A stretch of 8,482 nucleotides of DNA, from NCBI GenBank assembly GCA_004212135.1, contig RXIE01000126.1:1-8482 (forward strand). The letters are read 5' to 3'. The position numbers and the translations under genes are program-made. Shown in pieces: positions 6,803-8,482 of this stretch (the stretch's first letter is position 1; the number at the start of each line of letters is the position of its first letter). A model generated the notes under the pieces. That model worked only from the letters and a program-made list of their open reading frames with translations. It was not told the DNA's origin and searched no databases. Source of the stretch: Candidatus Methanophagales archaeon ANME-1-THS (GTDB lineage: Archaea; Halobacteriota; Syntropharchaeia; Alkanophagales; Methanospirareceae).

Positions 6803-8040
6803 CGTTCTCCAAACAGTGCAACTTGGTATCAGGGCGATTGCAAAAGAGGACCACACTCCGGTTGAGGACCGTTAAGTTAAATCGATTTTTGGCCATATGG
6901 CCCAGTCCCTCGCCTAATACGCCCCCGCTCGGCATTCCAAATACACAGACATTGCCCGCCGCGCGCAATTCCATTATCCAGTACCCGAAGGTCTCTAACG
7001 CCGCCTCGAGGCTACCCAACGATTTCAACCGATATTGATACTCCATCCAATCCGTTCCGATCAAAACCATGACGGGCGGTTCTAATCGAGTAATGAAATC
7101 TGTGAAGATGGGGAAATCAGTCTCCAGTGATTCCCCTTTCAATACCTTCACGTTCGGTCTCGTCTCTTTCAACTCCTTCCGAATCTCAAAGACGGTGAGA
7201 TACTTCAGATAATCCTCCTCCTTCACGAAGGGCACGATACCCCGCCTCAACCGCCGCTCATCCCAGCCACTGCTCGGGATCTTCACGCAATGCACACCCT
7301 GCTGTATCATATTGATGATCATGTGGGCGACAATGGATTGGTAACCGAGGAGGGATAAATCATCGCCATATTCAATGAGTGTCGTGCTCCCCCTGCTCAA
7401 CCCCCCGCCTAAAATCTTATCGAGCTCAGCCACGCCCGTCGAGAGATGTGTCTCGGTATTGGGCACAACGGGAATTCTTCTCGGCTTCTCTATTCTCCTC
7501 CGCTCGAAGGGACCAAAAGCACGGAAACCTGCCCCCGTCCAAGGTGAACCCATATTTATGCTGGTCAATTCTGACACCTCTGAGCTTCTTTAAGAGCATC
7601 TCACGCGCGCGCCGGTAATCTACGGTTATGCGGCTCATCTCAATGATGCCATCAACGATATAATCGAGCGGAGTTGTTTCGGTCCTCTCGGAGATGAGTA
7701 TCAAATTCATTTTGTACTCAGTGGCGTAATGTTTTACCATATCCGTGATTGCGGCTTCCAGCACTTCGATCTTCTGCTCTTTCTCTTCCGCAGTGAGCGC
7801 CTCCCAGCTATCAATAACGAGGGTAGCGGGTTGTTCTACCTCTTCCATCTTTGCATGAAGAATCTCAGAGAAAGAACGAGCTCGTGGAAAGGCTCGTGAT
7901 GAGATGAATAACCGAGTTGCATCGATCAACGTGACTGAGTCCTTACGTTCTTCCAACCAGGGAAATTGGTTGTAGAGCGCATGAAGTGCAACCCGCGATG
8001 AAAGGTATATCGCATTTTTACCACCGAATTCATTGAGTAT

Positions 8041-8079
8041 CTCAAAGGCGAGCATGGTCTTCCCTGTTCCCGGTTCACC
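8041..8079. repeat. 39-bp identical stretch over Walker A (copy 2)
   Basis: Partner of 6460-6498 in the frameshifted paralogue. With the 3' identity it bounds a direct repeat of about 1.4-1.5 kb that could recombine or convert. Confidence 0.8.
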
Positions 8080-8170
8080 TTTTATCAGCAGCGAGTATCC
8101 CGCACCCGGGGATAACGCATCCTTCAATTCACGCGGTATCCTATTCATAATAATACGAAAAATTTAGCTT

Positions 8171-8185
8171 GATAAAAAGCTTTCG
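8171..8185 (-). promoter_or_regulatory. BRE/TATA promoter of the frameshifted GvpD-like gene, likely leaderless
   Basis: On the minus strand GCGAAAGCTTTTTATC is a BRE (CGAAA) plus TATA-like box (CTTTTTATC) centred about 27 nt before the ATG at 8148. That spacing places the transcription start at or next to the ATG. No Shine-Dalgarno is present, in keeping with a leaderless mRNA. Confidence 0.55.
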
Positions 8186-8191
8186 CTTTTT
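8174..8191 (-). terminator. GAAA-loop hairpin with T-run after the transposase remnant
   Basis: On the minus strand AAAAAGC-GAAA-GCTTTTT is a perfect 7-bp stem closed by a GNRA-type GAAA tetraloop and ending in five T residues. It begins 7 nt after the transposase stop (8201-8199) and could end that transcript. The same bases form the promoter of the next gene, so one element may serve both purposes or be only one of them. Confidence 0.45.
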
Positions 8192-8198
8192 GCGGCTG

Positions 8199-8482
8199 TC
8201 AACTTGTTGGGGGTTGAGGAAGCCTCCCGAATTTCACTGACCAGTATGCCATTTTCTGTGCGAGGTAGGAGAGTATGCCGCGACTCGTCTTGTATCTCTT
8301 TTTCGTACTCTCAGGATCGGTCTGTCGGTAGTAATTTTCGAGCGGATTAGTCGTCTTCGAGAACCAACCTGTCTCGCATGAAGAGTGTCAGCCGCTCAAA
8401 GTCGGGCAGTATCTTGCCCGTGATGAAGCCCCGTAAACCACGAGGGATATTGTCATACTCATCCAGGAGCTGCTCTAATCGT
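8199..8482 (-). pseudogene. C-terminal end of a DDE-type transposase, frameshifted and partial
   Basis: Reading leftward from the window edge, one frame gives RLEQLLDEYDNIPRGLRGFI and onward to FERLTLFMRDRLVLEDD before a stop. One base later the next frame continues as SKTTNPLENYYRQTDP, KKRYKTSRGILSYLAQKM and YWSVKFGRLPQPPTS, ending at TGA 8201-8199. The TTN--EN-Y block with a Lys/Arg-rich stretch after it fits the Glu-containing end of a DDE transposase; I do not assign an IS family. Joining the frames needs loss of one base near 8366-8378 (RDRL then SKTTNP). The N-terminal part lies outside the window, and no terminal inverted repeat can be tested with only one end. Likely an inactive insertion-element relic beside the ATPase pair. 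Confidence 0.72.

Larger units (their letters stand above)
6756..8148 (-). pseudogene. GvpD-like two-domain P-loop ATPase, upstream paralogue with one frameshift
   Basis: A tandem paralogue of the gene at 5089-6570, split into two frames: residues 1-208 from the ATG at 8148, then the rest in another frame to the stop at 6758-6756. If rejoined it is about 463 aa. Domain 1 keeps Walker A GEPGTGKT (24-31) and Walker B TLVIDSWEA. Domain 2 keeps HLSTGVAELDKILGGGLSRG and the same degenerate EYGDDLSLLGY in place of Walker A. About 30 residues between the DAT-L-IS segment and Walker B are missing relative to the sister gene. At the break, the sister's GGRFRAF becomes GGRFPCF in one frame and GAGFRAF in the other. 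One extra base explains it, either in the GG at 7523-7524 (plus strand) or in the C5 run at 7532-7536. The break is in the interdomain linker, so both domains remain whole. It may be a true mutation, a sequencing error, or two separate polypeptides; a GTG at 7577 could start the second half. Confidence 0.8.

Noticed and set aside
7426..7577. Overlap of the two ATPase frames as a programmed frameshift
   Set aside because: There is no recognisable slippery heptamer or downstream structure, and the intact sister gene has a continuous frame at the same place.
1..8482. tRNA, rRNA or CRISPR array
   Set aside because: No cloverleaf-like segment, rRNA signature or regularly spaced repeat was seen on either strand; this was by eye only.

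Overview
The window looks like a piece of an archaeal chromosome. Several intergenic stretches carry an archaeal-type BRE/TATA element (a CGAAA block followed by a TTTATA-like block). Two genes encode ATPases resembling the GvpD/KaiC-RecA families that are common in Euryarchaeota. Two operon starts use Shine-Dalgarno sites complementary to the archaeal 16S 3' end (GGTGAT, GGGTGGTG). A methanogen or ANME-1/alkanotroph-type euryarchaeon would fit, but this is an inference from gene style; no phylogenetic marker is present.

Left third (1-3736, minus strand): an operon of complex-I/Mrp-type antiporter-like membrane subunits. Transcription runs right to left. The order is an MrpD-like subunit (501 aa), a NuoL/FpoL-like subunit (704 aa, ATGA overlap) and the first 39 codons of a third antiporter-like subunit (TAAATG junction), which runs off the left edge. 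Together they would form the proton- or sodium-translocating arm of a membrane complex. No hydrogenase, NADH or F420H2 module lies inside the window, so the electron donor or driving partner cannot be stated. Two normally conserved charged residues appear swapped: TM5 Glu is Lys in the NuoL-like protein, and TM8 Lys is Glu in the MrpD-like protein.

Middle (3737-5081): a 337-bp AT-rich divergent intergenic region holds a good archaeal promoter for the rightward gene and two copies of a promoter-like motif for the leftward operon. The rightward gene encodes an integral membrane protein that I do not recognise. It is built of two copies of a four-helix unit with strongly conserved motifs (WRxxISLD, IALWES, RWY, DFxFR, ALVMFYC).

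Right part (5089-8148, minus strand): two tandem paralogues of a GvpD-like two-domain ATPase. Each has an intact Walker A/B first domain and a KaiC-like second domain whose P-loop is degenerate. The upstream copy (6756-8148) carries a one-base frameshift at the domain boundary. The two copies share stretches of about 40 identical bases, pointing to recent duplication or gene conversion. No gas-vesicle structural genes are present.

Right edge (8199-8482, minus strand): the C-terminal end of a frameshifted DDE-type transposase. It is followed at once by a GAAA-loop hairpin that also forms the apparent promoter of the frameshifted ATPase gene. The insertion-element remnant therefore directly abuts, and may drive, the ATPase pair.
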